Positions 1 through 5,227 of a DNA stretch of 5,227 bases are shown here, piece by piece (the first letter of the stretch is position 1; each line of letters opens with the position of its first letter). Origin of the DNA: Pseudomonadota bacterium. GTDB lineage: Bacteria > Pseudomonadota > Alphaproteobacteria > Sphingomonadales > Sphingomonadaceae. The position numbers and the translations under genes were made by a program. The notes under the pieces were generated by a model. It was given only the letters and a program-made list of their open reading frames with translations. It was not told the DNA's origin and did not search any database. Where the stretch lies: the NCBI GenBank assembly GCA_023445495.1, contig JAEXLC010000081.1, positions 1 through 5,227 of the forward strand, given 5' to 3'.

Positions 1-487
1 GCTCCACGCGGTGGAGGCTCGACGAGGGGTAGAGGATCGCATGCCCCGCCGGCAGCTTGACCGATTGCGCGCCGAACTGCCCCTCGATCAGCAGCTCGCC
101 GCCGTCATAGTTCGCCGGATCCTCGAGGAAGACCGTCATCGACAGGTCGGAGCGGATACGGAAGTCGGTCCCGCGCTGGATGCGCACCGCATTGTCGACA
201 TGCGTGCCGAACCTCTGCCCGCCGCCATAGCGGTTGAACAAGGGCGGGAAGACCTTGAGCGGCAGCGCCGCGGCGACGAACAGCGGCGAGCGCCCCAGCG
301 CGTCGAGCACCATCGCCCCGGCGCGGCGATGCGCTTCGCCGCCTTCGGGAAGCTGCTCATTGTCTTTCGCAAGGGCGGACTGCGCACCCGAGGTCGCGTT
401 GCCATCCACCCATTCCGCCGCGTCGATGATCGCGCGCAGCTCGGCCACCTGCTCGCGCGTCAACAGCTCGGGAATGGCGATCAGCAT
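1..487 (-). CDS. piuC: PiuC/YbiX-type Fe(II)- and 2-oxoglutarate-dependent dioxygenase (PKHD-type hydroxylase), C-terminus cut by window edge
   Basis: The first 162 residues of a cytoplasmic non-haem iron oxygenase of the PiuC/YbiX family are present. Seen: N-terminal MLIAIPELLTREQVAELR; the family signature WVDGNATSGAQSALAK (26-41); NxQLPEG near 43-49; ALPLKVFPPLFNRYGGG (74-90); HVD at 96-98 supplying iron ligands His96 and Asp98; SDLSMTVFL (113-121); YDGGEL (127-132); and LPAGHAILYPSSSLHRV (145-161) with the third ligand His159. The 2-oxoglutarate-binding Arg expected about ten residues later lies off the left edge. Family members are about 225 residues, so roughly 60 are missing. The start ATG has a strong GGAGG 7 nt upstream and overlaps the stop of the Sel1 gene by 7 bases. 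Known: members neighbour Fiu/PiuA receptors, and the enzyme is linked to iron-siderophore use. The substrate is uncertain. Family assignment is very secure. Confidence 0.96.
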   Translation of the reverse strand, partial: MLIAIPELLTREQVAELRAIIDAAEWVDGNATSGAQSALAKDNEQLPEGGEAHRRAGAMVLDALGRSPLFVAAALPLKVFPPLFNRYGGGQRFGTHVDNAVRIQRGTDFRIRSDLSMTVFLEDPANYDGGELLIEGQFGAQSVKLPAGHAILYPSSSLHRVE

Positions 488-1182
488 GAGAGCGCCTCCG
501 CCAGCTCGGGCCAGGCCGAACCGAGGAGCCATCCCCGCATCTTTGCGGTGAAGGCGGGGGTCGCCGTCCTGCGGGATTCGACGATCCAGCGCCGCGCTTC
601 GACGGGCTGGCCCTGGTCGAGCAGCATCCGGGCATGGTTGAACATGCCCCGGAAATCGCCGCCCGCGGCTGCCTGCGCATAGAAGCCGGCGGCCCTGGCG
701 ATGTCGCGCTCCACCACCCAGCCGTCTTCATGGAAGCTGCCGACATAGTTGGTCGCCTTGGCATTGCCCTGCCCCGCCGCCTTCTCGAACCAGGAGAGAG
801 CCGCCGGCTTGTCCTCGGCCACGCCTTCACCGAGCGTCAGCGCGGTCGCGTAATTGTACATGCCCCAGTCGAGACCACGTTCGGCCGCGACGCGGAAGCA
901 TTCGGCGGCGCGTGTTTTGTTAACGGGAGTACCCCAGCCCAAGTCGTAGCAGCGCCCGACCATGTTGAGCCCCATGAGGTGCCCCTGTGCGGCGGCCTTG
1001 TTGAACCAGGCAAAGCCCTCGCGCGCCTCCCCGGCATCGAGCAGCATCTGCCCGAGGACCGCCTGCGCCTCGGCAACGCCCTGCTCCGCGCCCGCCCGAA
1101 TGAGCGCTGCCCGCTCCTCCGGCGAACCGGAGAGACGGGCAGCGACCTCATCGGAGGTAAGGCTGTTGAGGTCCTCGCTCAG
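481..1182 (-). CDS. Sel1-repeat (TPR-like) protein of the siderophore-receptor operon, probable CTG start
   Basis: Predicted cytoplasmic, 233 residues, no signal peptide or membrane segment. Helical Sel1-like repeats run across most of it, roughly 39-68, 69-104, 105-140, 141-176 and a shorter one at 177-203. Each shows the LGxxxxxGxGxxxDxxxAxxWFxxAAxxG pattern, e.g. NMVGRCYDLGWG (73-84) and ATALTLGEGVAEDKPAALSW (112-131). Such repeats bind partner proteins; the partner here is unknown. Start: no ATG, GTG or TTG lies near the expected N-terminus, and the first in-frame ATG (1047) would remove the first 45 residues, including conserved sequence. CTG at 1182 has GGGG 7 nt upstream, overlaps the receptor stop as CTGA, and gives the N-terminus LSEDLNSLTSDEVAARL, which matches homologues as I recall them. 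Its 3' end overlaps the piuC-type gene by 7 bases. A Sel1 or hypothetical gene between or beside receptor and PiuC genes is a recurring arrangement. The family is secure; the start is moderately so. Confidence 0.88.
   Translation of the reverse strand: MSEDLNSLTSDEVAARLSGSPEERAALIRAGAEQGVAEAQAVLGQMLLDAGEAREGFAWFNKAAAQGHLMGLNMVGRCYDLGWGTPVNKTRAAECFRVAAERGLDWGMYNYATALTLGEGVAEDKPAALSWFEKAAGQGNAKATNYVGSFHEDGWVVERDIARAAGFYAQAAAGGDFRGMFNHARMLLDQGQPVEARRWIVESRRTATPAFTAKMRGWLLGSAWPELAEALSC
495..499 (-). promoter_or_regulatory. Strong Shine-Dalgarno of the piuC-type gene, inside the Sel1 gene
   Basis: On the minus strand GGAGG is followed by 7 nt and then ATG at 487. It lies within the last codons of the upstream Sel1-repeat gene, whose TGA comes 4 nt after the first base of this ATG. 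The arrangement fixes the start and suggests independent initiation plus translational coupling. Confidence 0.8.
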
Positions 1183-3662
1183 AACTTGACCCCAAGCGTG
1201 GCGAAAGCCGAGCGGCCCGGCGCGATCGAGGCGTAGTGCGCCGTATAGGCCTGCGGGAAATAGACCTTGTCGGTCAGGTTTTGCACGTTGACGCTCACAT
1301 CGAAATGCTCGTTGATCGTGTAGCCGATACGAGCGTCGAAGCGCCAATATTCGGGCACGGTACGGACCAGCACCTTGGTGGCGGGGTTCACCGTGACGAC
1401 GCCAGCCGCGTTCTGGGTCGCGGTGCGATTGTCCGCATAGCCGCCGAACACGCGGCTCATGTAGAAGGCGCCACCACCGATGCTCAGGCCCTTGAGGGGC
1501 GTGACGTTCGCCCAAAGGGTGAAGCTGTCCCTGGCGGTCTGGGTCGCCTGGCGGCCATTGTTGACCGAAGGGACCAGCACGACCTTGGCCGCCTGCGCGC
1601 CGACTGCCGCCGCCGTCAGCGCGGTGAAGCCGCCATCGACGATCTTCGGATCGAGATGGGTGTAGCCGCCGAACACGTTCAGCCACTTGGTGACGTTGCC
1701 GTTGAAGCTGAACTCGATGCCACGGATGCGGCGCTTGCCGATGAACTGCACCGTATTGTCCTCGCCGGTGGCGCGGGCGTTGTCGGTGTCGGTCTGGAAT
1801 GCCGCGAGCGTCAGCGAGAGCTGGTCGTCGAACAGCCCGGCCTTGGCACCGATCTCATAGCTCCTGGTCTTCTCTACCTTGAGGCTGTCGAGCAGCGCGA
1901 GGTTCGCAGTCGTGTTGGTCGTCGGCAGCGCATTCGCTTCCTGGCCTTCGCCCAGCAGGCTGTTTGGCGGCGTGGCTGCCGTGGCGTAGCTCGCATAGAG
2001 GCTGGTGTTGCGCGTCGGCTTGAACACCAGGCCCGCCTGCCAGTTGAAGATATTGTCGGTGCGCTCGAGGCTGAAGCCCTGGCCGCCGAGCGGGATCGCC
2101 GGCGTCAGCTTCGAGGTGAAGCGATCGAAGCGTCCGCCCAGGTTCAGGATCAGCGACGGCGTCAGCGTGATCGAGTCGAAGGCATAGGCCGAGAGCGTGT
2201 GCGCGTCGTTCTGGATCTCGGTGGCCTGGCCGCCCTTCACCACCGGCACCACCGTGGTCGAGGTGTCGTTGGCGTAATTGACCCAGGCATCGTTCGGGTT
2301 CGGGTTGAACAGGCTAGTGCAGTAGAAGCGCGCCAGTGCTGCCGGCGTGCAGCGCGCCGGCGTGATGCCCGAGCCACTGGCGGTGACATAGGTGCCACGC
2401 CGCGCCTTTTCCCAGCTGATCTCGAAGCCAGTCGCGAAGCTGTGCTTGATGCTCCCGGTCTCGAAGCTGCCGAACAGGTCGGTCTGGTTGGTCAGCGTCT
2501 CGGCATAGCCGTAGCGCGTATTGTTGCGGCGCCAGACAAGGCCGCCCGCAGTCGCGGTCGCCGCGGCATTGGTGCCATAGACATTGCCCTGCTGGTCGTC
2601 GGGCTGGGTGTAGATATAGTTCTGCTCGTTATAGCTGTAGCGGCTGCTGTTGCGCAGCGTGACGGCGCCGAAGTCATGCTCGACGCGCAGGGTCGCCTGA
2701 TGGGTATAAGCGTCGCGGAAGTCGCGGCTCCTCAGGCCGTAGAAGCTGCTGCGGTCGACATGGCCGGTCACGCCGGCGATCGTCTTCACATCGCCCATGG
2801 CCGGCTCGGAATAGATTTCGCCCGTGCCCGGCGCGTTGCCGATCGTGTAGAGATAGGGGATGCCGCTGTCCGGCAGCTCGTGCGTCTCGAGATAATAATA
2901 GGATGCGGTCAGGCGGGTGTCGGTGCCCAGCCCCAGCGTGACCGATGGCGCCACGCCCCAACGGCGCTGCCAGGTCGCATCGCGACCGGCGAAATCCTGA
3001 TCATGCCACATCGCCGCGACGCGCACGCCGACGGTGCCGCCCAGATACTGGTTCACGTCGAGCGAGGCATGCTTGTAGTCGGCCGTGCCGACACTTGCGC
3101 TGGCGCGGACGAAGTTGGTCGCCTGCGGAGTCTTGGTGATGATGTTGATCGAGCCGCCGGCGCTGCCGCGGCCGCCCAGCGTCGAATCCGAACCGCGCAC
3201 GACCTGGACCTGCTCGATCGCGAACGTGTCGCGCGCCTGCGCCGCGGTATCGCGCACGCCGTCGACAAAGGTCGAACCCTGGCTGTCGAAACCGCGGATG
3301 AAGGGGCGGTCGCCGACCGGGTTGCCGCCCTCGGCGGCACCGAAAGTGATGCCCGGCACCGTGCGCAGCGCGTCGGCGAGCGTGGTCGAGCCGGTCTGGT
3401 CGATCACGTCCTTGGGCAGGACGATCACCGAGCGCGGGGTATTCTCCAACGTCGCCGTCGCCTTGGGGCCCTGCAACTCGGTACGGGCGCCGGTGACGAC
3501 GATCTGCTCGCGATCCTGCACGCTGCGGTCCTGGCCGTCCTTGCTGTCGTTCGCGGGCGCCGGATCATTCTCCGCCGCATAGGCGGTCGCGGAGGTGGCG
3601 ATGAACCCCACACAGGCAAGCGCGAGGAAGGACACGCCGGAGCGCGTGGCGGAAACGGTCAT
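1179..3662 (-). CDS. fiu: TonB-dependent catecholate siderophore receptor, Fiu/PiuA type
   Basis: Complete outer-membrane receptor of 827 residues that would import ferric siderophores using TonB-ExbBD energy. Seen: signal peptide 1-29 with hydrophobic core 10-25 and an AYA cleavage site; TonB-box-like QIVVT (53-57); plug domain about 70-177 with NTPRSVIVLP, LADALRTVPGI (95-105), FIRGFDS (121-127), VDGVRD (133-138), RDTFAIEQVQVVRG (144-157) and GGSINIITK (169-177); then a 22-strand-type barrel ending in Phe827, the usual outer-membrane assembly signal. Residues matching E. coli Fiu include DTF..EQV.V..G, the LDVNQ stretch and GVAPSV.LGLGT. C438 and C448 probably form a disulfide in an extracellular loop. 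Start: ATG at 3662 has AAAGGGG 8 nt upstream and gives a normal signal peptide; an in-frame TTG at 3683 is less likely. It heads the operon with the Sel1 and PiuC-type genes. The siderophore is inferred to be catecholate; the exact ligand is not readable. Confidence 0.96.
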   Translation of the reverse strand: MTVSATRSGVSFLALACVGFIATSATAYAAENDPAPANDSKDGQDRSVQDREQIVVTGARTELQGPKATATLENTPRSVIVLPKDVIDQTGSTTLADALRTVPGITFGAAEGGNPVGDRPFIRGFDSQGSTFVDGVRDTAAQARDTFAIEQVQVVRGSDSTLGGRGSAGGSINIITKTPQATNFVRASASVGTADYKHASLDVNQYLGGTVGVRVAAMWHDQDFAGRDATWQRRWGVAPSVTLGLGTDTRLTASYYYLETHELPDSGIPYLYTIGNAPGTGEIYSEPAMGDVKTIAGVTGHVDRSSFYGLRSRDFRDAYTHQATLRVEHDFGAVTLRNSSRYSYNEQNYIYTQPDDQQGNVYGTNAAATATAGGLVWRRNNTRYGYAETLTNQTDLFGSFETGSIKHSFATGFEISWEKARRGTYVTASGSGITPARCTPAALARFYCTSLFNPNPNDAWVNYANDTSTTVVPVVKGGQATEIQNDAHTLSAYAFDSITLTPSLILNLGGRFDRFTSKLTPAIPLGGQGFSLERTDNIFNWQAGLVFKPTRNTSLYASYATAATPPNSLLGEGQEANALPTTNTTANLALLDSLKVEKTRSYEIGAKAGLFDDQLSLTLAAFQTDTDNARATGEDNTVQFIGKRRIRGIEFSFNGNVTKWLNVFGGYTHLDPKIVDGGFTALTAAAVGAQAAKVVLVPSVNNGRQATQTARDSFTLWANVTPLKGLSIGGGAFYMSRVFGGYADNRTATQNAAGVVTVNPATKVLVRTVPEYWRFDARIGYTINEHFDVSVNVQNLTDKVYFPQAYTAHYASIAPGRSAFATLGVKF
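1190..1193 (-). promoter_or_regulatory. Candidate ribosome binding site for the CTG-initiated Sel1 gene
   Basis: GGGG on the minus strand sits 7 nt before CTG at 1182, inside the last codons of the receptor gene. It resembles the receptor's own AAAGGGG site. It supports starting the Sel1 gene at 1182 by termination-reinitiation across the CTGA overlap. A four-base site is weak evidence alone. Confidence 0.4.
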
Positions 3663-3670
3663 AGAAGAAA

Positions 3671-3677
3671 CCCCTTT
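3671..3677 (-). promoter_or_regulatory. Ribosome binding site of the siderophore receptor
   Basis: AAAGGGG on the minus strand ends 8 nt before ATG at 3662. It lies downstream of the alternative TTG at 3683, so it supports ATG at 3662 as the start. Confidence 0.7.
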
Positions 3678-3715
3678 GCTCAATATCCCGACAGCGGCCT
3701 TATGGTCTGACTGCC

Positions 3716-3734
3716 ACTCATGATTCTAAGTCGC
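3716..3734 (-). promoter_or_regulatory. Putative Fur-type iron operator overlapping the receptor promoter
   Basis: Read on the minus strand, the 19-mer GCGACTTAGAATCATGAGT matches the classical Fur consensus (GATAATGATAATCATTATC) at 11 of 19 positions, including an exact AATCAT core. It covers TAGAAT (3728-3723), a 5-of-6 match to a -10 hexamer, with only a poor -35 (TTCGCC, 18-bp spacer) upstream. Position, 54 to 72 nt before the receptor ATG, and the gene's function fit iron repression. The match is moderate and alphaproteobacterial Fur sites vary, so this is a hypothesis. Confidence 0.45.
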
Positions 3735-3752
3735 ATTAGCGATATGGGCGAA
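3723..3752 (-). promoter_or_regulatory. Candidate promoter of the receptor-Sel1-piuC operon
   Basis: A -10-like TAGAAT (3728-3723) lies in the 115-bp gap between the small upstream gene and the receptor. The -35 partner is weak: TTCGCC at 3752-3747, 18-bp spacer, 3 of 6 matches. Transcription would begin near 3716, giving a leader of about 50 nt. A weak -35 would fit a regulated promoter, but a different start is possible. Confidence 0.35.
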
Positions 3753-3777
3753 GGTTTCGCCGATATTCCAATGACTT

Positions 3778-4059
3778 CTAGGAAAGAACGCGATCGAAGC
3801 GTGCCGCCAGCCGCGACCGGCCATGCGCGACACGCTCCAGGATGCCGCGCTGCCGCAGCTGGCTCGCATAGGCCGCCGAGATGCCGGCTTCCCGCAACTC
3901 GGCGGCGGAAACCGTACCGCGTCCACGAAGGCGCTTGATTACCTCGCCAGCGCATAGCGCTTCGCGCGAAGAGGCTGCCGGGACGCCCACAGCAGCCCGA
4001 ATCCGCCGGGCGGCAGCGCCGCGCATGGCAATTTCGGTGAGCGCTATGGCTTGCGGCAT
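3778..4059 (-). CDS. Small winged-helix protein of unknown function, AbiEi-antitoxin-like DNA-binding region
   Basis: I do not recognise the full-length gene. It encodes 93 residues: an Ala/Arg-rich N-terminal third (1-33) and a C-terminal region 34-84 that reads as a winged helix-turn-helix. There, helix GEVIKRLRGRG (38-48), TVSAAELREAGIS (49-61) and AAYASQLRQRGILERVAHG (62-80) resemble the N-terminal DNA-binding domain of AbiEi-type antitoxins, where the motif typically reads AAELREAGIS..L..L...G.LERVARG.Y.L. Here Tyr of the usual GxYRL is replaced (GRSRL). No AbiEii-type toxin adjoins it and the rest of an AbiEi protein is absent, so it may be a stand-alone regulator or a remnant. Start: ATG at 4059 has AGGA 7 nt upstream, and an in-frame TAG lies shortly before. 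It shares orientation with the receptor, 115 bp upstream of it. Third-position GC looks lower than in its neighbours, hinting at different ancestry or weak constraint. Coding status is likely, not certain. Confidence 0.6.
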   Translation of the reverse strand: MPQAIALTEIAMRGAAARRIRAAVGVPAASSREALCAGEVIKRLRGRGTVSAAELREAGISAAYASQLRQRGILERVAHGRSRLAARFDRVLS

Positions 4060-4076
4060 CTGGGTTTCCTGCGACA

Positions 4077-4102
4077 GCTAATGCGACTTGATCGCAACTG
4101 AG
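4077..4102. promoter_or_regulatory. Inverted repeat TGCGA-N5-TCGCA upstream of the small winged-helix gene, sharing a 13-mer with the receptor promoter
   Basis: TGCGA (4082-4086) and TCGCA (4092-4096) form a perfect 5-bp inverted repeat about 23 nt before the ATG at 4059. Its left flank and arm, GCTAATGCGACTT (4077-4089), recur exactly on the other strand at 3740-3728, beside the receptor's Fur-like box. It matches the E. coli Fur consensus poorly (5 of 19 when centred), so the common binder, if any, may not be Fur. Confidence 0.45.
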
Positions 4103-4107
4103 CGTCG

Positions 4108-4135
4108 CCTTTACGCTTCGCGGCCAGCCTGCCAA
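4108..4135 (-). promoter_or_regulatory. Weak candidate promoter of the small winged-helix gene
   Basis: Minus-strand TTGGCA (4135-4130, 5 of 6 to the -35 consensus), a 16-bp spacer and TAAAGG (4113-4108, 3 of 6 to -10). Start of transcription would fall near 4101, placing the TGCGA/TCGCA inverted repeat just downstream where a repressor could block clearance. The -10 is poor, so confidence is low. Confidence 0.25.
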
Positions 4136-4147
4136 TCGGCAAAGCGC

Positions 4148-4196
4148 AACATTGGGAAGTTGTATGGAAATGCCAATGTTATCCCAATGTTTGGGA
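4148..4196. repeat. Operator-like cluster: tandem 11-bp repeat, inverted copy and palindrome in the divergent intergenic region
   Basis: Two adjacent 11-bp units, ATGCCAATGTT (4170-4180) and ATCCCAATGTT (4181-4191), differ at one position. An inverted copy, AACATTGGGA (4148-4157), pairs perfectly with TCCCAATGTT (4182-4191) across 24 nt. The last unit also forms the palindrome TCCCAATGTTTGGGA (4182-4196). Direct half-sites at 11-bp spacing are typical for OmpR/PhoB-family regulators, and one is encoded 133 bp downstream. The DNA here is more AT-rich than its surroundings. Binding by that regulator is inferred. Confidence 0.6.
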
Positions 4197-4291
4197 TCGC
4201 TCCCTTCCCGGGGAGCCGGCAACCCGTCTGGCATCGAGGCTGAAATGGCCGATACCGCCAGGGAACATTCGGTCGGGCGCGACACCTGTGG

Positions 4292-4320
4292 TTGGCATCG
4301 GGCGCCGCTCCGGCGATAGA
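4292..4320 (+). promoter_or_regulatory. Candidate promoter of the two-component operon, possibly leaderless
   Basis: TTGGCA (4292-4297, 5 of 6 to -35), a 17-bp spacer and GATAGA (4315-4320, 3 of 6 to -10). Transcription would start about 4327-4329, at the regulator's ATG. No convincing Shine-Dalgarno precedes that ATG, which fits a leaderless message. The -10 is poor, and a promoter further upstream near the repeat cluster is an alternative. Confidence 0.3.
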
Positions 4321-4328
4321 GTTCGGAA

Positions 4329-5003
4329 ATGCGTATTCTGATCGTGGAGGATGATGCCGAGACCCGCGCCTTCATTGCGCGCGGCCTCACCGAGAGCGGC
4401 CATGTCGTCGTGACCGCGGCCGATGGCCGTGACGGACTGTTCCAGGCCACCGACGGCAGCTTCGACGTGCTGATCATCGATCGCATGGTGCCTGCGCTCG
4501 ACGGCCTCTCGCTGGTCAAGATGCTGCGCACCGGCAATTGCGCCACGCCGGTCCTGATGCTGACTGCGATGGGCAGCATCGACGACCGGGTCGAGGGACT
4601 GGAAGCCGGAGCCGACGACTATCTGGTCAAGCCATTCGCCTTTTCCGAACTGGCGGCCCGCGTGCAGGCGCTCGCCCGGCGCCCTGTCCTCCAGGCCGAT
4701 CCGGTCCGGATGCATGTGGGCGACATCGAACTCGACTTCGAGCGCCGCCTGGTGCGCCGCGCCGGCCGCAAGGTCGCGCTGCAGCCGCGCGAATTCCTGC
4801 TGCTCGCCGAACTGATGCGCCATCCCGGCCGCATCGTGACGCGCACCATGCTGCTGGAGCGGGTCTGGGATCTCGACTTCGAGCCTCGAACCAACATCGT
4901 CGAGACCCATCTCAGCCGCCTGCGCACCAAGCTCAACGCCGGGTTCGACGAGGACGCCATCGAAACCGTGCGCGGCGCGGGCTATCGGATGCGCGCGGAT
5001 TGA
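4329..5003 (+). CDS. OmpR/PhoB-family response regulator (two-component system)
   Basis: Complete 224-residue cytoplasmic DNA-binding regulator, the usual family length. The receiver domain (1-118) keeps every key residue: acidic pocket Asp8 and Asp9, phosphoacceptor Asp51 in LIIDRMVP, Thr79 in MLTA, and Lys101 in LVKPF. The C-terminal winged helix (about 128-224) shows LQPREFLLLAELMRHPGRIV (151-170), recognition-helix region NIVETHLSRLRTKL (189-202) and the wing TVRGAGYRM (213-221). The wording VWDLDFEPRTNIVETH is of the CusR/QseB-like branch; the signal sensed cannot be read. ATG at 4329 begins the conserved MRILIVEDD and is the only sensible start, although no good ribosome site precedes it. 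The stop overlaps the kinase start by one base (TGATG), so the pair is one operon. It is transcribed away from the iron operon. The tandem repeat at 4170-4191 is a candidate binding site. Confidence 0.97.
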   Translation: MRILIVEDDAETRAFIARGLTESGHVVVTAADGRDGLFQATDGSFDVLIIDRMVPALDGLSLVKMLRTGNCATPVLMLTAMGSIDDRVEGLEAGADDYLVKPFAFSELAARVQALARRPVLQADPVRMHVGDIELDFERRLVRRAGRKVALQPREFLLLAELMRHPGRIVTRTMLLERVWDLDFEPRTNIVETHLSRLRTKLNAGFDEDAIETVRGAGYRMRAD

Positions 5004-5227
5004 TGCGCTTCGGCCGCTCCACCTTCGGACTCGCAGCGCTGATCAGCATCGTGCTGACGCTCGGCACCCTCGCGATCGGCCGCGCTGCCTATTGGATCAC
5101 CCATGAGGCGATCGAGCGGGAGCTGGATCATCGTGTCGACACCGAGACGCGCGCGCTGCTTGTCGAGCCGGGCGCGGACCGCAGCGCGGCGATCGGTGCC
5201 GCCATAGCGCGGCGGCTGGCAGCACCG
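5003..5227 (+). CDS. Sensor histidine kinase, N-terminal part only
   Basis: The first 75 residues are present and the frame stays open to the right edge. Seen: MRFGRSTF with positive charges at the cytoplasmic end; a transmembrane segment at about 8-26 (GLAALISIVLTLGTLAIG); then the start of a periplasmic sensor region containing an amphipathic stretch, HEAIERELDHRVDTETRALL (34-53). This is the usual layout of a two-TM kinase; the second membrane segment, HAMP, His-phosphorylation and ATPase domains would lie beyond the window. The assignment rests on the one-base TGATG overlap with the response regulator and on the topology, since no catalytic motif is visible. Translation is probably coupled to the regulator. 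It would autophosphorylate and pass phosphate to Asp51 of its partner; its ligand is unknown. Confidence 0.88.
   Translation, partial: MRFGRSTFGLAALISIVLTLGTLAIGRAAYWITHEAIERELDHRVDTETRALLVEPGADRSAAIGAAIARRLAAP

Noticed and set aside
11..1236. Plus-strand open frames at 11-682 and 634-1236.
   Set aside because: They lie antisense to the piuC-type and Sel1 genes, have low-complexity Arg/Ala-rich products and no recognisable motif.
1183..1686. Extension of the Sel1 frame upstream to an ATG at 1686.
   Set aside because: The added 168 residues are an out-of-frame reading of the receptor's conserved barrel and have no Sel1 pattern.
3663..3683. TTG at 3683 as the receptor start.
   Set aside because: It has no clear ribosome site, whereas ATG at 3662 is preceded by AAAGGGG at 8 nt and gives a standard signal peptide.
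1236..3710. An 824-codon open frame on the plus strand, covering nearly all of the receptor gene in antisense.
   Set aside because: It mirrors the receptor codons in a GC-rich genome. Its product is Arg/Ala/Gly-rich with no domain, while the minus strand encodes an unmistakable TonB receptor.
3747..3761. Intrinsic terminator for the small winged-helix gene.
   Set aside because: The hairpin is followed by CATATCGC on the minus strand, not a T-tract, and the stem is only 6 bp.
3778..4059. A complete toxin-antitoxin system.
   Set aside because: Only an AbiEi-like DNA-binding region is present; no toxin frame adjoins it on either side.
4148..4196. CRISPR repeats or replication iterons.
   Set aside because: Only two tandem units and one inverted copy exist, with no spacers, cas genes or replication gene nearby; a regulator operator is simpler.
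3680..4910. Minus-strand open frames at 3680-4579 and 4179-4910.
   Set aside because: They run antisense through the response regulator and, for the first, out of frame through the small winged-helix gene. No family resemblance; considered shadows.

Overview
The window is GC-rich and tightly packed, with short or overlapping gene junctions. It reads as a chromosomal piece of an alphaproteobacterium, most likely a sphingomonad (Sphingomonas, Novosphingobium or a relative). That placement comes from protein wording recalled from such genomes (the Fiu-type receptor / Sel1 / PiuC trio, and the form of the OmpR-family regulator); no search was run, so it is inference.

Left part, minus strand (3662 down to 1): an iron-uptake operon. 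The first gene encodes an outer-membrane TonB-dependent catecholate siderophore receptor of the Fiu/PiuA type (3662-1179). It overlaps by 4 bases a Sel1-repeat protein (1182-481) that appears to start at CTG. That gene overlaps by 7 bases a PiuC/YbiX-type Fe(II)/2-oxoglutarate dioxygenase (487 to the left edge, C-terminus missing). The two overlaps point to one transcript with coupled translation. The receptor imports ferric catecholate-type siderophores. PiuC-type enzymes travel with such receptors in other proteobacteria (fiu-ybiX in E. coli, piuA-piuC in Pseudomonas); their substrate is not firmly known.

Middle (3663-4328): control DNA around one small unrecognised gene on the minus strand (4059-3778). 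It encodes 93 residues with an AbiEi-like winged-helix region and no visible toxin partner. A Fur-like 19-mer (3716-3734) overlaps a good -10 element ahead of the receptor. A 13-base word from that region recurs exactly, in opposite orientation, just upstream of the small gene, where it forms part of a TGCGA/TCGCA inverted repeat. The divergent intergenic region also holds an 11-bp tandem repeat, an inverted copy of its core and a short palindrome, all within 49 bp, which looks like an operator cluster.

Right part, plus strand (4329-5227): a two-component system. A complete OmpR/PhoB-family response regulator (4329-5003) overlaps by one base the start of a membrane sensor histidine kinase cut off by the right edge. 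Whether this system controls the iron operon cannot be told from the sequence. The tandem repeat has the spacing expected for an OmpR-family site, so autoregulation or control of the divergent genes is a reasonable hypothesis.
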